Origin: Sternotherus odoratus
Taxonomy: Eukaryota > Chordata > Testudines > Kinosternidae
Length of the DNA: 64,000 nt
Direction of reading: 5' to 3'
Assembly (NCBI GenBank): GCA_032164245.1
Contig: JAVMKO010000002.1
Location: 181,108,920-181,172,919 of the forward strand
Part shown: in pieces, positions 24,126 through 36,275 of the stretch
Layout: every line of letters begins with the position of its first letter
Position numbering within the stretch: position 1 is the stretch's first letter
Program-made: the position numbers and the translations under genes
Notes under the pieces: model-generated
Told to the model about the DNA's origin: nothing
Database searches by the model: none
Seen by the model: the letters and a program-made list of their open reading frames with translations, nothing else

Positions 24126-24845
24126 TAGGGTTGCCAACTTTCTGATTGCAGAAGAACAAACACCCTTGCCCTGTCCCTGGCCCTGCCCCATTCCCCACCT
24201 TCCCCCAGGGCCTGCTTCTGCCCCACTCCCTTCTTTGGGGTCCCTCTCCTGCTCACTCCATCCCCCCTCCTCCACCACCATTGCTCACTTGCTCATTTTC
24301 ACCAGACTGAGGCAGAAGGTTGGGGTGCAGGAGTGGGTGATGGCTCTGGCTGGGAGTGTGGGTTCTGGGGTGAGACTGGGGATGAGAGGTTCAGACTGTG
24401 GGTGGGAGCTCAGGACTGGAGTGGGGATTTGGGGAGGGGGAGAGGAAGTGGGTTCAGGACGACACTTACCTCAGGCAGCTCCCAGAAGCAGCATGTCCCT
24501 CCAGCTCCTAGGCAGAGGGGTAGCCAGGGGGGCTCTGCACGCTGCTCCTGTCAACAGGCACCACCCCCGCAGCTCCCATTGGCTCTAGTTCCTAGTCAAT
24601 GGGAGCTGCGGAGCCAGCACTTGGGGCGGCACCTGTGACATGGTCGGGGCAGTGTGCAGAGTCCCGGTGGCCACCCCTACACCTAGGAACCATAGGGACA
24701 TGCTGGCCACTTCTGGGAGCAGCGCAGAAGCGGCTGCTGTGGACAACTAGACTTTTTGCAGTCCAGTGGGTGGTTCTGACAGGAGCTGCCAGGGACCCTT
24801 TTCAACCAGGCGTTCTGGTCAAAAACTGGATGCCTGGCAACCCTA
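24126..24845. mobile_element. Non-autonomous hAT-like element, 720 bp
   Basis: The left end TAGGGTTGCCAAC and right end GCCTGGCAACCCTA are inverted repeats. Flanks are TTCTGTGA (24118-24125) and TTCTGTGG (24846-24853), an 8-bp duplication with one mismatch. The interior is GC-rich with a CCAAT inverted repeat (24571-24607). It is the complete counterpart of the fragment ending at 8525. There is no coding domain; the long frames inside are compositional. Confidence 0.85.
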
Positions 24846-24853
24846 TTCTGTGG

Positions 24854-26984
24854 GGACGATTGTACAGGTCTAGCACACCTTGGCCCTCATTCAGCAAGTC
24901 ACGTAAGCACATGCCTCACTTTAAGAATGTTAGTAGGTCTATTGAAATGAATGGACTACTCATGTGCATAAAGCACCATGGCTGCTTCATGGCCACTGTA
25001 CTCGGCTCTTTGGAGCTAAGATCACGTGTAGTTTCTGTTCTTATCAGTTTAAGTGCTATTAGTTCTCTAAATTAGTAAAATGACCTAGTGATGGAAAGAG
25101 TTGTCAGCAACAGGTCCTCCTGGTTTCCTCTTAAGTGGAGATGAAAAATATATACATGAGAAAATGCTCTCAAGCCTCTTTTCTTTAACAATGTTGATTA
25201 ACGATACCATTTCAGAGGTGTCCTTTTTACTGACAGTCACAGTCATTTTCTAAGTGTAGATGAGACTCTTTATAATCATTATATTTACATTATATTTTAA
25301 ATATACTATTACATGTATTGCATGACCATGTAGTTGCCCTGCAGGTTGCAGTAAAGGAGCAAAAAGACCTATGACAAACAATTCCTTAGAATGGCTCTAC
25401 CTTGGTGATGTACTTGTGGTGTCACAATAAATCTGCTTGTTCATAAGACACCAATGCAGAATAATTTAGAAAGGCAAAACAAGATAGCTTATATAAAAAT
25501 CTGTCATCCGAATGGTTCTGTTGCTCACCACATTAGGTTGTACTTTGAGTGCATGGCTACTCTGATTCCTCCCCACCCTTTTTTTTTTTTTATCAAAGAG
25601 CTTTCAAAACAGCACAGTATCGGTTGTAAGTTACTTCATCTGTGGCCCTATTTTCCCTCTACACCTCTGCTTCCATTACCCATACCCATATAACTCACAT
25701 TGCCTTTGGCTGGAGGGGTAAAATATACAGCCTCCTTCTCACAAAGTAATCAATAGTGCTTCAGATATAAGGTAGGCAACAGAAGGTAGTAAACAAGTGT
25801 CAGCTCAATCTTCAAGATCCCGGCATATGTCACTTTTGCAGTGTTTTTAGTCTCAAGTGACCCGGCACAGGAAAAAGATGCCATGAAGTCTCTGTGGAAC
25901 CAGATTTTGCAGGGTCACCACTGGAGACAGTTACTATTGTACACACAGATTGGCGCTGAATTATTTACTTAAAAATACTAATTGCATGATGTGATGATAT
26001 GGTGTTGTGCATGTTTTGAACATGGTGTGATGCATAGTGTTAAAGGAAAAAACATATCCCAGTAGTGTACGCACCTCGCACCCCCTCCCCACCACACAGT
26101 ACTTTAGGTAGGGACCATCTTTTTGTTCTGTCTTTACATCATCCAGCACAATGGAGTTCTGATCCATGACTGGGGCTCTTAGGTACTATGGCAATGCAAA
26201 AAAATAAACAACACCACATGGTTCCATAATGGTATAACTCATCATCCTTTTACTTCCTTGCTTCCTCAGAACCAGTTATTTCAGAAGTTTTCATAGGACA
26301 AGTTTAGGTGGGAATATATTAATCCCTAATTAGAGAGAGAATTTGGGTTTACACAGAATTCATGGAGCAGGATGTTAGTAACTGTTAGAAAACCCTCAGC
26401 GCTGATCTTTCAATGACAGTTGCTAGTGTGGAACCTTGTGAGTGTGCCCAATTCCATGGGTTTCACTGGGACACAGCATGAGTGCAGGGGTCTCTGCTAG
26501 CAGACTGATACAACTGTGTTTAGACAGCAGACTGCTCTTCCTGTTTAAAATCATACATACCAATTGTCTAAATTTAGGACGTATGAACTTTAGCCAAATA
26601 ATAGGCAAATCAGTTACCATTTTCCCACTGTGTTTCTGCCAGCATGGGTAGAGTGTAGTTTAAAAAGCATGTCCATTTTCATCAGTAGTTATCAGATGAT
26701 GGCAACTTGTTTAAAATGTATCACTTTAAGTGACTGCATGACGAATTCCATATATAGAGATATCTATATCTATAGATATATAGATAGATAGATATCTATA
26801 TCTATGCACACACACATGCCCCATATCAATTTCCTCTGTAAACTGGTTATTGGGTCATCATGTTATTCCTTTCTGTAGAGATTGTGGGAGATTTCTGCAT
26901 TATTTTTAAAAAAATTATGTGACTCAGTTTACCTGTTTAATCTTGGGCTTCTTGTTTCCTGACTTCCAGGGTTGAACTTCTTCC
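24854..26984. other. Unique AT-rich DNA with microsatellite
   Basis: No gene recognised. 26745-26815 is an AT-rich microsatellite of TATAGA and GATATC words, self-complementary, followed by a short CA run. Confidence 0.4.
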
Positions 26985-27133
26985 TGCAGCCCCCATTCGA
27001 CTGGAATGGGCAATCGCGGTCAGTGGGAGCCATGATTACCTGCCGCGTCAGCAGGTTCAGCCAAACAAACCGGCCGAGGCCACCAAGGGTGCTTACCCTG
27101 GCGGGAACTGCGTGCCAGGGTTGCCGATCCCTG
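26985..27133. mobile_element. hAT-type element fragment (right end)
   Basis: The right end, read as complement, is CAGGGATCGGCAACCCTGGC, a hAT-like terminus. It is preceded by GC-rich sequence including a diverged copy of the CCATT...AATGGG module. The left end is missing. Confidence 0.5.
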
Positions 27134-27144
27134 GGTTAGAGTGA

Positions 27145-28765
27145 GTCAGAAATTGAATATTAGTCAACGTTGTGTGAAGCAGTAGTGGAAAAAAAGACTA
27201 TCATTTTGGGGTGTATTAACAGGAATATAGTATGTAAGACACAGAGGTAATTGTCCCACTTTACCCAACAATGGTGAGGCCTCAATTCTGGGTGCTACAT
27301 TTTAGGAAAGATAAGAGACAGTCCAGCATAGAGCAAAAAAACATGATAAAAGGTTTTGAAACCCTGTGACAGAATATACCCGGGTATTCACACTCTACAC
27401 ACTATTGTAATAACCTTTGCACAAAGTATGCCTCATAAGGCATCATTTGAAACCCCATAATTTGTTGGTCAGTACTGTCCTGGTAAAATGTGTGGCAACA
27501 TTGTATGTGACATTATAAGAGTCATCAAGCAGGGAGAGAAGACAAAGGACATTCGAACAGCTGGAAAAAACAGGAGGGAATAACCTTCCACATAGACTCT
27601 TTGGATCCTGGTTCTCAGCTGGAAATGTTTTTTTTTTCCAGGAGGGGAGACTGAAACTATAAAATGGAGGGACAAACACCTCAAGCCACCCCCCTCTATC
27701 TTCCTGCCCATTGTGTTCACTGCACCTGAAGAGATACAGGAAACAGCTGTGGACTCTGGAGGAGTGGTCCTGACCTTAAGAGTTTGGTCAGTAAGACAGC
27801 TGAAAGCATGTGATGAGAAAACTTTGCATTGAATCTAATATGCTTTGTTAAGTTAGGTTCCAGTAAATGTTTTATCTTTATTTGTCTTGAAACCATTTCT
27901 GACTTTTATGCCTCATGACTTAAAATCACTCTCTTTTTAGTTAGTAAACATAGTTGATTCTTTTTAATCTACTCCAGTGTGTTCAAACTGAAGTGTCTGG
28001 GTAACTCCATTTAGGGTAACAAGTTTTGTGCATATTATTCTCTTAAGGGAATAACGGATTTAATATATTCATACTGTCCAGGATTAGGCTGGGCTGTACA
28101 GGACACACATTTCTGGGGGACATTTTGGGACTGGGAGTGTGCAGGGGTCACTCTGTGGTGATTTTTAAGGATGGTAAGAGCCCAGGTGTGGCTGTCTGTC
28201 TACAGCATACACACGGACATGGGTGGAAGTGAGTTACATGCTGGAGGCTCTTTGTGAGCAGTCCAGGTTGGAGACTACAGTAGCAAAGCATTGTAAAGAG
28301 CGCCCCAATTTACTAGGCAAGGGAGAGACAGCTACTCATTAGTCTGGATTTCACCCTGACTGACTGGTATGGAACATGGACTAGAAGGAAAGGTTAAAGA
28401 AACTGGGCATGGTCAGTCTTGAAAAAAATAAGACTGAGTGGGGAACCTGATACCAGTCTTCAAATACATTGAAAAGAATCAGTTGTTCTCCATAAGAAGT
28501 ATGTGCTTAATCTGCAGTAAGGGAGATTTGTGTTAGATATTAGGAAAAACTGTTTAACAATCAACAGAGATAAAATCTGGACTAGGATTCCAAGGGAGAT
28601 TCTACAATCTCCATAATTGGAGGTTTTTAAGAAGAAGTTGGACAAACATCTGTCGGGCTGGTCTAGGGATTATTTTGCTCTGCTTCAGTGCAGGGGTCTG
28701 AGATTGCTCACCTCTCAAGGTCCCTTCCAGCCCTACCTCTTTATGATTCTGTGATTCTATGTGTT
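27145..28765 (+). mobile_element. CR1 3' fragment split by an LTR-like insertion
   Basis: 27145-27362 has CR1 3' coding sequence (GGGGTGTATTAACAGG, then GTGAGGCCTCAATTCTGG and ATGATAAAAGG). It resumes at about 28377 with AAGGTTAAAGAAACTGGGCATGG and ends with TTATGATTCTGTGATTCTATG, the CR1 3' terminus. About 1 kb of unrelated DNA separates the halves at the point where the CR1 sequence should be continuous. It belongs to an older CR1 subfamily than the 8.76 kb copy. Confidence 0.8.
27365..28376 (+). mobile_element. Solo LTR-like insertion (about 1 kb) inside CR1
   Basis: The block occupies the gap in the CR1 and so is a discrete insertion. It begins TGTGACAGAATATACC and ends near GGAACA, consistent with TG...CA termini. 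A TATA-like TATAAAA lies at 27658-27664 with a purine-rich stretch upstream. No open frame of retroviral type is present. I regard it as a solo LTR of an endogenous retrovirus-like element; the family is not certain and the target duplication is not clear. Confidence 0.5.
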
Positions 28766-29880
28766 AGCTGATCAAGGTGAACCCTAGTGAACCCTACTGC
28801 TCAGATGTTAAATGTTGAACAGCTAACACATGTTAAATTTACTTTCTCATCATGATCACAGTGCCATCAGAAAGACAAATTAATTTACAGCTGTGATTTA
28901 GGGTTCCCTTGTGAGTTGCTTTTAACAACATTGCTTTATTTACAGCACAGAGAGACACAGATGACCTTTATCTGCCTCTTTTACAAACAATTCTAATTTT
29001 AGTTCAGATTTCCATTTAAGATCTTTGTCCCCTTGACACCTTAAATGCAAACTCTTCTGAATGCATGTCCAGCTGTTTTCCTAATGATATCTATCAATTA
29101 ATTAACACTATGTGCTTAACTCATATAAGCAGCCTTAAAGGATGAGAAAGCATTTGCTGGTAAATTTCAATTTATGTATTATTTTTTTTGGGGGGGGTGG
29201 AGGGGTGTTACAATCCTAGTAGCATGCCCCCCTCTGGCTGCTGGGCTTGAGTCCCAGGATGTCAGACCCAGGTGCTTTAAACTTCAAGAGTCTGAGTAGA
29301 GTCCAGCATTGACTCTGATGTGAGGTCCACACTCAGGGTGAAGATCCTCGGCCTACCACGCCCATCTGAGAGCTGAAACCCAACAACCTAGGCCCTGAAA
29401 CTTTTGCTGGCTTTCCCAGATTCCCCACTAGCTTAAGCATAACCTTTCTTAGGGCGCCAAGGCGGGGGGCACTCTGGTTTACAGTTACCTCACCAGGAAC
29501 ATGTGATAGCTGAAGCAAAAAAGACACACACTTTGCAAAGGTTTCTAACCCACTCTTTACTTTAGACAGAACAAGAAATATACAGATCTAAACAAAATCA
29601 TAAAACACCTACATGCCATTCCCTGTCTCAGTTTCCTCCCTACTCTGGAGTGTTCCTCAGGATTTGAATCAAAATCCTTTCAGGGTTCCAAATCCTCTCT
29701 CCTCTTAGTTTCTGCTCTTAGACATAGAGTACTCAGCTCCCCTCCTTCTCCCATTTCCAGCCAGCTTCCTTTGATTGAGGGACCAGCCAAAGTCAAAAAA
29801 CATCCCCTCCTCTCACTCCAAAAGTCTTCTCTGCTATGGTCCCTTTGTTCTCCTCTTAAGATGGTTTCTACTCTCCACTC
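28766..29880. other. Unclassified, partly pyrimidine-rich DNA
   Basis: 28766-29190 looks unique. 29195-29880 is pyrimidine-rich on the plus strand and has the texture of an old repeat or LTR interior, but I cannot name it. Confidence 0.3.
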
Positions 29881-29899
29881 TGCCTCCCTGTAAATAAAC

Positions 29900-30400
29900 T
29901 TGGATCAGACTGCTCTTGTTCCCACTATAGTCCAAGAACTTACTGGAAAAGTTGTGTTTTAATGTATTAATTTTCAACAAATGTCGGGGTAGTTACATTT
30001 CCTTATTACTACCCAGTCTTGTGTTTAGTAGACTTATATATTTTTTGTACTAGAAATGCCTCATTTCCTGGTTTGGTGGTCTGCCCGTTTGATAGACTCC
30101 TACCATGACATGACTCCTATGTTTTACCTCTTTTATCTGTACCCCGAGACTCTCAACTGCTGAGCCTCTTACCTCTTTGACCTCAGAACAAGTGTATATA
30201 TTCTTGATGTATAATGCAACACCGACTGTCTTTTTTCCCTGCCTGTCCTTCCTATACCCCTCTATTCCAATACCAATATTCCAGTCATGAGACTTATTCC
30301 ACTGTTATGCCAATTAAGTCATAATTTAGCTTATGTATTAACACTTCCAGTTCTTCCTATGTATTCCTCATACTCCTTGCATTATGTATGAACATCTAAG
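29900..30400 (-). pseudogene. CR1-clade endonuclease remnant
   Basis: Minus-strand reading gives SHDWNIGIGIEGYRKDRQGK and GVALYIKNIYTC, then GVYQTGRPPNQE, matching the endonuclease blocks of the intact ORF2 ([26 protein letters not shown]) in the same order. It is truncated near 29900. Confidence 0.65.
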
Positions 30401-30404
30401 TTGA

Positions 30405-30500
30405 ACATCTGCATGCATCCGACGAAGTGGGTATTAGCCCACGAAAGCTTATGCTTCAATACTTTAGTTAGTCTTTAAGGTGCCACAGGACTGTCACATT
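30405..30500 (+). repeat. Fragment of the GTGTTAGTCTG repeat family
   Basis: Contains GTGGGTATTAGCCCACGAAAGCTTATGC and TTAGTCTTTAAGGTGCCACAGGACT, shared with copies at 31425, 35862, 36017 and 37081. It lies within the CR1 remnant. Confidence 0.7.
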
Positions 30501-30600
30501 TAAGTTGTTGAGCAGCTTCCCTCACAGATTTCCCTTTTGTTGCTCCTCTGACCCTATAGTGATTTTCCATGTCTCCCATGCTCTGACATCTAACCCTGCA

Positions 30601-30864
30601 TTAAGGTTGCCTTTTTTTCATACTTACGTGTGGGCTTTTGCCACCTGCTTCCATTGACCCCAGTTTAAAGCCCTTCTTACCGGGTTGGTGAGTTGGTGCA
30701 CAAAGATGCTCATCTCTTTCTTGGTCAGGTGGACCCCATGTCTTCCCAGCACACCTTTTTCCCCAGAACAACATCCCATGGTCAAGGAGGCCCTCCTGTT
30801 GACACCATTTGCGCAGCCATGACTTCATTTCCAGGTGTATCCCTGTTTGGGCCCTTATCCTCAA
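30601..30864 (-). pseudogene. CR1 ORF1 C-terminal esterase remnant
   Basis: The frame contains EMKSWLRKWCQQEGLLDHG and then WGPPDQERDEHLCAP. The first is the segment preceding the catalytic D-x-x-H in CR1 ORF1, parallel to MRRWCREEGFRFIRNWGNF in the intact copy at 9.8 kb. The D-x-x-H region itself is frame-disrupted. Confidence 0.65.
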
Positions 30865-31424
30865 ATGGGAGGATGTTAAAATGCCTATGCCAGAACTTAA
30901 AAACTGTGTTACCTAGCAATTTAAAAAAAACACTTTTATCCAAGTTATGATGCATTACTCAAATTCAACCCTTAAAGACATATGGGGAGATAATGTTTGT
31001 GTTTTGGGGTATTTACATATGTATGGATAGTAGTCAACAATGTAAATAAACAGTTCCTGTCTATATTGCATTCTGTTAATTCAGAGATCAAAAGAACATC
31101 CTAGCATTGAAATGAATTGTAATGGTGTTAATTTGTATGGCTAAGTACTGGTGATGGACCTATTTCAAAGTCGCCCTAATTATCTATTGTAAACCAAGGG
31201 ACTCTGACTTGTCAAAAAAGGCTTGAAATTGTATAAAGGATCCCTTGGTCCCAATCCTTTTTATCTCAGATCTGCTTAGACTTCATCAGGGGATGTTTGG
31301 GTTGCCAGACTGAGATCCCAGTTAAACTGGTCACCCTGACTATGATATTGGACATTGGACTAGGATCTATGGACTAAATTCTAAAAGAACTCTTTGTAAC
31401 TACAAAGCTCACCATGTCTTCTAT

Positions 31425-31512
31425 CTGCTACTTTAGTTATTCTTTAAGGTGCCACAGGACTCTTTGTTACCTCTGCTATTCCAGACTAACACGGCTACCT
31501 CTCTGATTCTTG
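31425..31512 (-). repeat. GTGTTAGTCTG-family repeat fragment
   Basis: Carries TTCTTTAAGGTGCCACAGGACT, ACCTCTGCTATTCC and AGACTAACACGGCTACCTC. This is the same arm sequence as the palindromic element at 37081-37218, here as a single arm. Confidence 0.75.
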
Positions 31513-31794
31513 ACATCTCTGCTATGAATCTAAATCTCAAGAATTTAACTCATGTCTGTGTGTATATTAAACTTTTAACCATACTTTTGATAAATTTTAG
31601 TTTAGTTAATAAGAATTGACTGTAAATGTGTATTTGGGTAAGATCTGGAATATTCATTAACCTGAGAGGTAATGAGTTTGTTCCTTTGGGATTGGTAAAA
31701 CCTTTTCTTTTATATGGGAAAAGGATTTTCAGTAATCTTCATCATTCTTGACTTGGGTATCTGGCTGAAGGCCTGAGGCTGGGTTACTTTAAGG

Positions 31795-32827
31795 CAGGGG
31801 TCTCCAAACTGCGGCCTGCGAGGCCCTCTCATCCGGCCCGTGGAGATCGGTCGGGAACCAGCCACGGGGCCGGGACGCGCCGCGTGCTCCGCTGCCGCCG
31901 CCGCCGGCCGGGACGCGCCGCGTGCTCCGCTGCCGCCGCCAGCTGCGGGGCCGGGACGCGCCGCGTGCTCCGCTGCCGCCGCCAGCCGGGACGCACCACG
32001 TGCTCCGCTGCCGCCGCCGGCCGGGACGCACCACGTGCTCCGCTGCCGCCGCCGGCCAGGGACGGCTCAGAGCTGGGTCCGGGACGCGCCGCACCGCCAC
32101 CCAGTTACAGGCGGCGAAACAAGGAGCCACCCACTGCCAGGCAGCGAAACGGTCTGTGGGGAGAGACCGGGTTGAGCGGGTCAGTTGGGGGGGGGGGAAG
32201 AGACTGGGTTGAGCGGGTCAGTTGGGGGGGGGTTGGAGGAAAGGAGGTTTTGGGGGGAGAGACCTGGCTGGGTGGGTCAGTTGGGGGGGGGTTGGAGGAA
32301 AGGAGGTTTTGGGGGGAGAGACCTGGCTGGGTGGGTCAGTTGGGGGGGGGTTGGAGGAAAGGAGGTTTTGGGGGGAGAGACCTGGCTGGGTGGGTCAGTT
32401 GGGGGTTGGAGGAAAGGAGGGTTTGGGGGGAGAGACCTGGCTGGGTGGGTCAGTTGGGGGGTTGATGTGTAGTGTTCATGTGTAGTGAACAGGTGTTCAT
32501 GTGTAGTGTTCATGTGTAGTGTTCATGTGTAGTGAACAGGTGTTCATGTGTAGTGTTCATGTGTTCATGTGTAGTGTTCAGGTGTTCATGTGTAGTGTTC
32601 ATGTGTAGTGTTCATGTGTAGTGTTCATGTGTAGTGAACAGGTGTTCATGTGTAGTGTATCAATGTGTTATTAAATAATAACTGAATAAAATAATATTAA
32701 ATAAATAATTAAAAACAACATCCATGTTTTGATTCTTTTTTATTTGGACCTCGAGTGTGTTGTCGGCCCCCGAACTGCTATTTGATAGTTAATGCGGCCC
32801 TCGGGCTGAAAAGTTTGGAGACCCCTG
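31795..32827. mobile_element. Non-autonomous hAT element with minisatellite interior, 1033 bp
   Basis: Termini CAGGGGTCTCCAAACT and AGTTTGGAGACCCCTG are perfect 16-bp inverted repeats. The left flank CTTTAAGG (31787-31794) recurs as GTTTAAGG at 32830-32837, shifted by two bases, an imperfect 8-bp target duplication. Subterminal GCGGCC words recur at both ends. The interior is three tandem arrays: a GC-rich 35-43 bp unit (five copies, about 31880-32060), a G-rich 55-59 bp unit starting TTGGAGGAAAGG (four copies, 32233-32460), and a GTGTAGTGTTCAT array (32466-32660). No transposase is encoded. Confidence 0.85.
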
Positions 32828-32999
32828 CAGTTTAAGGGAACTGTGTTGTTGGCTTCAGGGCAACTAGTGAGGTAATAGAAAAGCTGTTTTGTGCAGGCTT
32901 GGTAAATCTAAACTTTGTGGATTGTCTGCCACATTCTTTGCAGTTCACCCTAATTGAATGACCTCAGCTGCCTCCCGGGGATCCCAGTCACACAAGTCT

Positions 33000-35860
33000 A
33001 GACAGATCCCATAAGATCATTTGGTACTGTGTCTCATTCGTCTGTTTGGAAATAACTTGAACCATATTGCCTAGGTTTTAATGTGGAGATAAAGATACAT
33101 CATTTACCAAGTTCATTTTGGAACTGTTTTATACCAAGAAATGGTGCAATCCAGTCACAAGATATTGAATCACTGTAAAGTTCAGCTTCCACAATAATGC
33201 TCTTTGCCATTGGTAATAAAAGGTCAGTGGGCTGACATAGGTTAAGTAACAAAACATGCCAATCACATTATGATGAATCACAGACTTCAGAAGGGGGGGG
33301 GGGGTGATGTATATCCATAGAGCATGCCAGTGCTTTTCCTATGCTCTGCGCCACTCCATGTTTGAGCAGAGAAACGTGTTTTAAAGATCTTCTCAACTTC
33401 ACTTTACTGCTATGCTCACACATGACACACAGAGCAGGATGGGGGCACTGAGTCCTGGCACTGAGAGTGGTGTGTGGAATCCTGGGATCGAGGGCCTGGG
33501 AAGCAAGGCTTGAGAACAGAGTGTCACCTCTTCTCTCCTTTACCCCAAACACTTCAAACCTTTCTTTCTGAATTTCCACATCTTTTAGTTGCACTATTGT
33601 TAATGATATGTATTGTAGCAGTGCCTCCAAACATGGTTGGTAGAGGTGGTCAAAATGTGTCAATTTTTGAAAAATTCAGACAAAAGTGTCATTGAAAAAA
33701 ATGGTGAATATTTTTTGTGCTGTTTAACAACTTTAATTCCAGGTGCTCCGCAAACATCCAGAAAGATCCTGTCTCTCCCCCAAATAACTTTAAAAGGACC
33801 AGAAAACATATGAAAAGTTGGGGGAAAATATTTTCACAATGGATTTCTTATCCTTTGCTTATTTTTTCATTTTTTAATTGCTCTTCTGCAGATTGTGTAG
33901 GAAGATAGACAAAACATTCACAAACCAGAACTCTTGCAGTGTGAACTCTGTTAAAAGTGCTTGTGTTAATGTTAAATGTAGGTGTCGTATTATCCAAAAG
34001 ATTCACAAATACAAAGCAATTACTAGAAATAGTCTTCTGTGGAATGATGAGATTATACCTCTGATTCTCAACAGCTGCTAGGGCTGGAATTTGACCTGAC
34101 TTACTTCAAACCTTCAGATAATGCCGGAATGAATCACAGCTAAACATTGCAGTAGTGAAAAGCAGGTGGGAGGTGTGAACAGATAATGCTGACCAAATTT
34201 AGTCACTCAATTAAAACTCAATTCAGCCCCAACTAGGGAGGTGCAACTGGCCTCTCCATAATAAACATTCAATTAACTCATTCCCATGTCATCAGTGCAG
34301 AGTGCTCCATAAAACTATAAGTGTATAAGATCTTCCTTCCCTAGCTCAGAAGAGCCACTAATCAGGCAGGAATGGAAGGAGGATGTTGCACTATCAGGAT
34401 TTTACAATCTAAAGGGGATATAAATTGTGCTGAGGTGCCCGAATGGCAATATTTTTAAGCACAAGAACGTCAACAACCACTGTAGAGGAGTGTTGAACAT
34501 AATGTCTGTATAAGTCTGTAAGCATAAACTTTAATTTGCCATATTTTAATAAGTTAATGGAGGTACTTTCATGTTAATAGATTTAACAAGTAGCTTTGAA
34601 GCAGCATGGCTTTGAGCTCCGTTGGCATGAAATAAACTTTCATCCAGATCCCCATGGTACTAGATAGGGCAATTGTTCTGTAATTTTCTAATTTGGTCAT
34701 GAGTCTCATTAAACCTTCAGAAAGTGTAAGCATGAGATGTGGATAGGGAACAACTTTTCTAAGTGAAAGGACAATGTGTCACAAATACCAAGAAGGTATT
34801 AGCCCCTGCCAGTCAAGAAGTCTATTAGGCCAGAGAAGGGGGGTTGAAATAATTTTGGTGGAATCATTGTCTACTGTTATTCTCTTAATATTGCCTAGTT
34901 GGGGAAAACACAAACACATAACAAAGAACACACACCCTAGGAACAAGAGCCACAAGACTGCCAAAAATCAGACTGACCAGGTCACCTGACCAGGATGGGA
35001 CAACATGATTCTTTAACCTATGATCCCTGATTCAATTGGAAGATCACCAAGGAGGTCCTGTGGGACAATACCAGCCTGGGTTTCACCCATAAAAGACCAG
35101 GTAAATTAGGAAGAAATTGTGCTCCTCCTGAAATCACCACAGCAACAACCAGATGGCTGATACTCCAAGGAAAGAGACAAAGACATCTCAGAACAGCTAG
35201 TTGACTGGAGAGTGACAGCCACGAGCTAGCATGATGGAATCTGAGCCAGAAGACATTGCCTGGTTCCCAAAATTGACTGATTCTGAGGCTCCACAGATCA
35301 AGCAAACTGAAGAGCAGATGCTATTTCTAAGTAACTTTTTTCTCTCCTGTTTCCTTAACAGGACATTTGAATGCCTTCTGGAATGCTGGACAGGTCCCAC
35401 ACAGTGTGTGTGTCTCTGTGTCCAGTAACAGGTGCATATATGCCCAAAGTGAAAATTATATAGCGCATTAGTTAACTGGGATTCAAAGCAAACCTAACCG
35501 TAGATCACTACTGGTTATATGCACATAATAGGATGTGCATATGAGCCCATAATGCAAATTATTGTGGGGCATTAATTAACCTATATTCAAAGCAACCTAA
35601 CTATAGATCTCTACAGACTAATTGGGGTACTCAAACACTAACCCATTGTTTTTACAAGGGAAAGTATAAACTGCTAAGTAAACCACATAGAGATTAATTA
35701 AGCTATCCAATCACTGGTGTATTGTTAACATTGTGATTTGATTACTGACTGCTCCTGCAATGATTTGATCAATTATTGCTCTTAAATTGTTTTCTTAAAG
35801 TTAACCATAATATAAATTAGAAATGGTTAACTCATTAAATTGATCACCTTGATTTACATT
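33000..35860. other. Mostly unique DNA
   Basis: No recognised gene or transposon. A 131-codon minus-strand frame (33663-33268) is open without known similarity and has a poly-C tract near its end (33290-33302). Around 35000-35170 there is a TATA-like CATAAAAG in an LTR-like context, but this is too weak to name. Confidence 0.35.
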
Positions 35861-35861
35861 T

Positions 35862-35962
35862 CAGAGTGGTAGCCATGTTAGTCTGTATCAGCAAAAACGA
35901 GGAGTCCTTGTTGCACCTTGAAGACTAACAAATTTATTTGGGCATAAGCTTTTGTGGGTTTA
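35862..35962 (+). repeat. GTGTTAGTCTG-family repeat fragment
   Basis: Begins GAGTGGTAGCCATGTTAGTCTG and continues to ACTAACAAATTTATTTGGGC and ATAAGCTTTTGTGGG. One arm of the family, truncated. Confidence 0.75.
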
Positions 35963-36275
35963 TTTTCATATTGTTTAGTCCTTTAGGGATGTATAAGAAA
36001 TTTGTTAACCTTATAGAAAGCGAGGAATACTTGTAGCACTTTAGAGACTAACTAGTTTATTTCAGCATAAGCTTTCGTGAGCTATAGCTCACTTTGTCGG
36101 ATGCATAGACAACAGATCTCCATTTCAAAAGGTGTATTTTTCTCTTAGTGATAATGGACCATCTACATTTAACAGCCCTCTTAGAATTGGTATGCTAATG
36201 TACATTTTTTTCTTTTCTTTTTCTCTGTGTGTATAAATGCATTTTACTTCTGTTCCATTCTATGCATCCAACAAA

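Larger units (their letters stand above)
29880..30950 (-). mobile_element. Decayed CR1-clade LINE remnant
   Basis: Read on the minus strand, an ORF1 esterase C-terminus (30864-30601) is followed by an ORF2 endonuclease start (about 30400-29900). That is the normal CR1 order. A fragment of another interspersed repeat (30405-30500) sits between them. Many stops and frameshifts are present. Confidence 0.7.
31040..32992 (+). mobile_element. LTR-like block interrupted by two later insertions
   Basis: Three pieces (about 31040-31424, 31513-31794, 32828-32992) read as one sequence once a GTGTTAGTCTG-family repeat and a hAT element are removed. It has a TATA-like TATAAA at 31232-31237 and ends near CCCAGTCACACA. 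There is no coding content. I infer a solo LTR of a retrovirus-like element; exact ends and family are uncertain. Confidence 0.45.

Noticed and set aside
31789..32485. Arg/Ala-rich and Gly-rich frames
   Set aside because: Tandem-array readings inside the hAT element 31795-32827.
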